From Mariannaea sp. PMI_226 (Eukaryota; Ascomycota; Sordariomycetes; Hypocreales; Nectriaceae): a stretch of DNA of 64,000 nt. Every line of letters begins with the position of its first letter. Position 1 is the stretch's first letter. The translations under genes and the position numbers were made by a program. Below, one piece after another: positions 62,501-64,000 of the stretch. Under the pieces are notes generated by a model, which saw only the letters and a program-made list of their open reading frames with translations, was not told the DNA's origin and ran no database searches. Location of the stretch: assembly GCA_024336345.1 (NCBI GenBank), contig JANFOG010000002.1:3472001-3536000 (forward strand), in the 5' to 3' direction.

Positions 62501-64000
62501 GCAAGGTACAGAACGGCAAGGGCTGCAGACGGATAATCCTTTTTTGTTGCTGTCCAATGAGTTGAGTCGATGTCTCTTTGCTGTGAATGGCCAGCGATGA
62601 AGAGAAGGTGTTTCGACGCTGGGACGAATCTGATTGCCTGTCGAGTGGAGGAAAGCAGAAGCAGCAGGATTGATTGGCCGTGGAGGAGGAGAAAGGCGCG
62701 AGAAGGACGAGGAAATCCGACGAGATGATTTGAGGGGGCGGGGAGCCAGAGTCTTTTAACACTTGTGACTGGCTGAATCAGCTCCGTGGTGGGTCTCAAT
62801 GGTGGCTGGCACCTGGCCTCGGTTTTGATTTGTAGATGACGTGATGCAGATGAAAAGGGAAGTGGCGCGTTTTTTTTACTGCCAGCTCCCAAACGTAGGG
62901 AGGGGTGAAAGGAGCAATCCCGGGTGCCTTGGCCTTATCAATACAACAGTTGACACCACAGGGTACTGTGTACCACCATTTAAAGAAGAAAGCAAAAAGA
63001 AAGGAAAAAGAAAGGAAAAAATCTAACTGCTTGAGCTACTATGTACATATCTTGGGACAGTTGGTAATACGTAATAACATCTTGTTTCGACAGTATGATG
63101 TGTGTATCCATGTGGTTCCAGGTACCTGTAGGTATAGATTTGTGGGGCGCTTATGTGCCGTAACCACTGATCCTGGCTGCCTGCCTACCAAGAAGTTATA
63201 GGCATCTTTCTGGGTCCCCAGAGGCCTGTCAGGTTCTTCGGTGCTGGACAGTGCCTCTCAACGGTAGGTACATGAAGTCACAGGGGGCAGGCAGCCTGTC
63301 TTCCTTTCTTGCTTCGATAATTGAGCACGTCGTCCAATTCGCCCTCTCGCCTTTGCTTGCGGTTCTCTCCTAAAACCAGGTCCTTATTGAGGAGAAAAGG
63401 AGCTATTATGTGTGGCTTGATTGCTATCCACTACTTGATCAATTATCCATTTCATTCAGAGGTATTCTCCGTCGATGTCAGCAATAATCTCCGCGCGTGC
63501 ATTGACAACAAACCATTCCTCACAATGACAGTCAAACTAGTGACAGGATTTACCTGATACTGCCAGTGTTTGAAGGAAAGCTCCCGAGCTCGCCGTTCAA
63601 TAGCTTCACACTCTGATATCTAACATCCGTATCACGGCTCCATCCTCCCAATTTTCAGGCTACCCATCATCTATTTGGTCCGTAATACGATAGGTTCCAT
63701 TTCACAAAGAGTAATTCCATCTCTACTACCGGCCTTACTAAGCGAAGAGCTCGCCCTGTTAGCAACAGGAGTGCTCTTTCAAGCTTGCTACTGCTCTCTT
63801 ATCCTCAATACTTGAAAATAGCCAGAGTCTCAAATTGTCTCACTTCCAGTTGCTCATCGGCCCTCTCTACCTACCCAGCTCTCGCTGCTCCTCCCACCCC
63901 CACACCGCTTCTCTATTCTCGGGCCGCCCGTCTCCGAAGCCCTCCGAGGCAAATCGCCTACGTAGGCATGTAAACAGAATCACCGACACATTCAGCCGCG
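59521..64000. other. 4.5-kb stretch upstream of HAP2 without a supported gene
   Basis: Both strands were read; ORFs reach 156 codons (62422-62892, -) but none shows a domain or consistent splicing. The HAP2-proximal part is probably promoter and 5' leader. CCAAT boxes occur at 60433-60437 (reverse), 61570-61574 (forward) and 62673-62677 (reverse, GATTGGCCG). Also seen: AGGTAGGCAGGTAGGTAG at 60905-60922, a GTGCG-rich stretch at 61767-61799, T-run and A-run at 62020-62032 and 62157-62169, and a palindrome CGAAGTACTTCG at 62127-62138. The window's right end (63.2-64.0 kb) has C/T-rich sequence that could be a promoter for a gene beyond the edge. Confidence 0.45.

Noticed and set aside
62422..62892. 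156-codon minus-strand ORF upstream of HAP2
   Set aside because: Low-complexity Ser/Leu-rich translation with a competing 93-codon ORF in another frame; no domain.

Overview
The window is nuclear DNA of a filamentous ascomycete (Pezizomycotina). Gene content, short GT..AG introns (mostly 50-125 nt) with CTAAC/CTGAC-type branch sites, pyrimidine-rich leaders and frequent intergenic TACCTAGGTA-like motifs suggest a Sordariomycete, probably Hypocreales. The order is an inference; I see no species-specific marker. I found no mobile element, CRISPR array, virus-like gene or secondary-metabolite cluster.

Layout. 0-8.6 kb: tRNA-Ser(AGA) (-), a CorA/Mnr2-type Mg2+ transporter (+), the mRNA 3'-end factor Rna15/CstF64 (-), and the COPII cargo receptor Erv46 (+) divergent from it. 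8.6-13.9 kb: gene-poor, with one probable small RG-containing gene (-). 13.9-24 kb: a Sel1-repeat Nif1/Dsf2-like protein (+), proteasome subunit beta-2 (Pup1, -), the FG nucleoporin Nup159 (+) and a newly resolved 59-residue two-exon gene (-). 25.5-35 kb: RNA polymerase I/III subunit Rpc40 (+), NEDD8 E1 subunit Uba3 (-) divergent from Tel2 (+), and a Ste20-like kinase (-). 35-37.7 kb: no convincing gene. 37.7-43.7 kb: a seven-helix receptor-like protein (+), a DUF7053-like protein (-) and the crosslink-repair nuclease Pso2/Snm1 (+). 44-51 kb: Lsm2 (-), cullin-3 (-), SmD1 (+) and the eRF1 methyltransferase Mtq2 (-). 51.5-59.5 kb: a Cys-rich 104-residue protein (-), the vacuolar TRP channel Yvc1 (-), an APH/ACAD10-like kinase ending in SKL (-) and the CCAAT-binding factor Hap2/NF-YA (-). 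59.5-64 kb: no convincing gene.

Most genes are conserved single-copy housekeeping genes and the window does not look like one co-regulated system. Two functional pairs stand out. Uba3 (which activates NEDD8) and cullin-3 (a NEDD8 acceptor) lie about 18 kb apart, and each has an intron at a functionally critical codon. Lsm2 and SmD1, paralogous Sm-fold proteins, share an intron at the same aligned codon and phase. Exon structures were worked out by hand from splice signals, reading phase and family conservation; each model given as complete closes in phase. No cDNA or database search was available.
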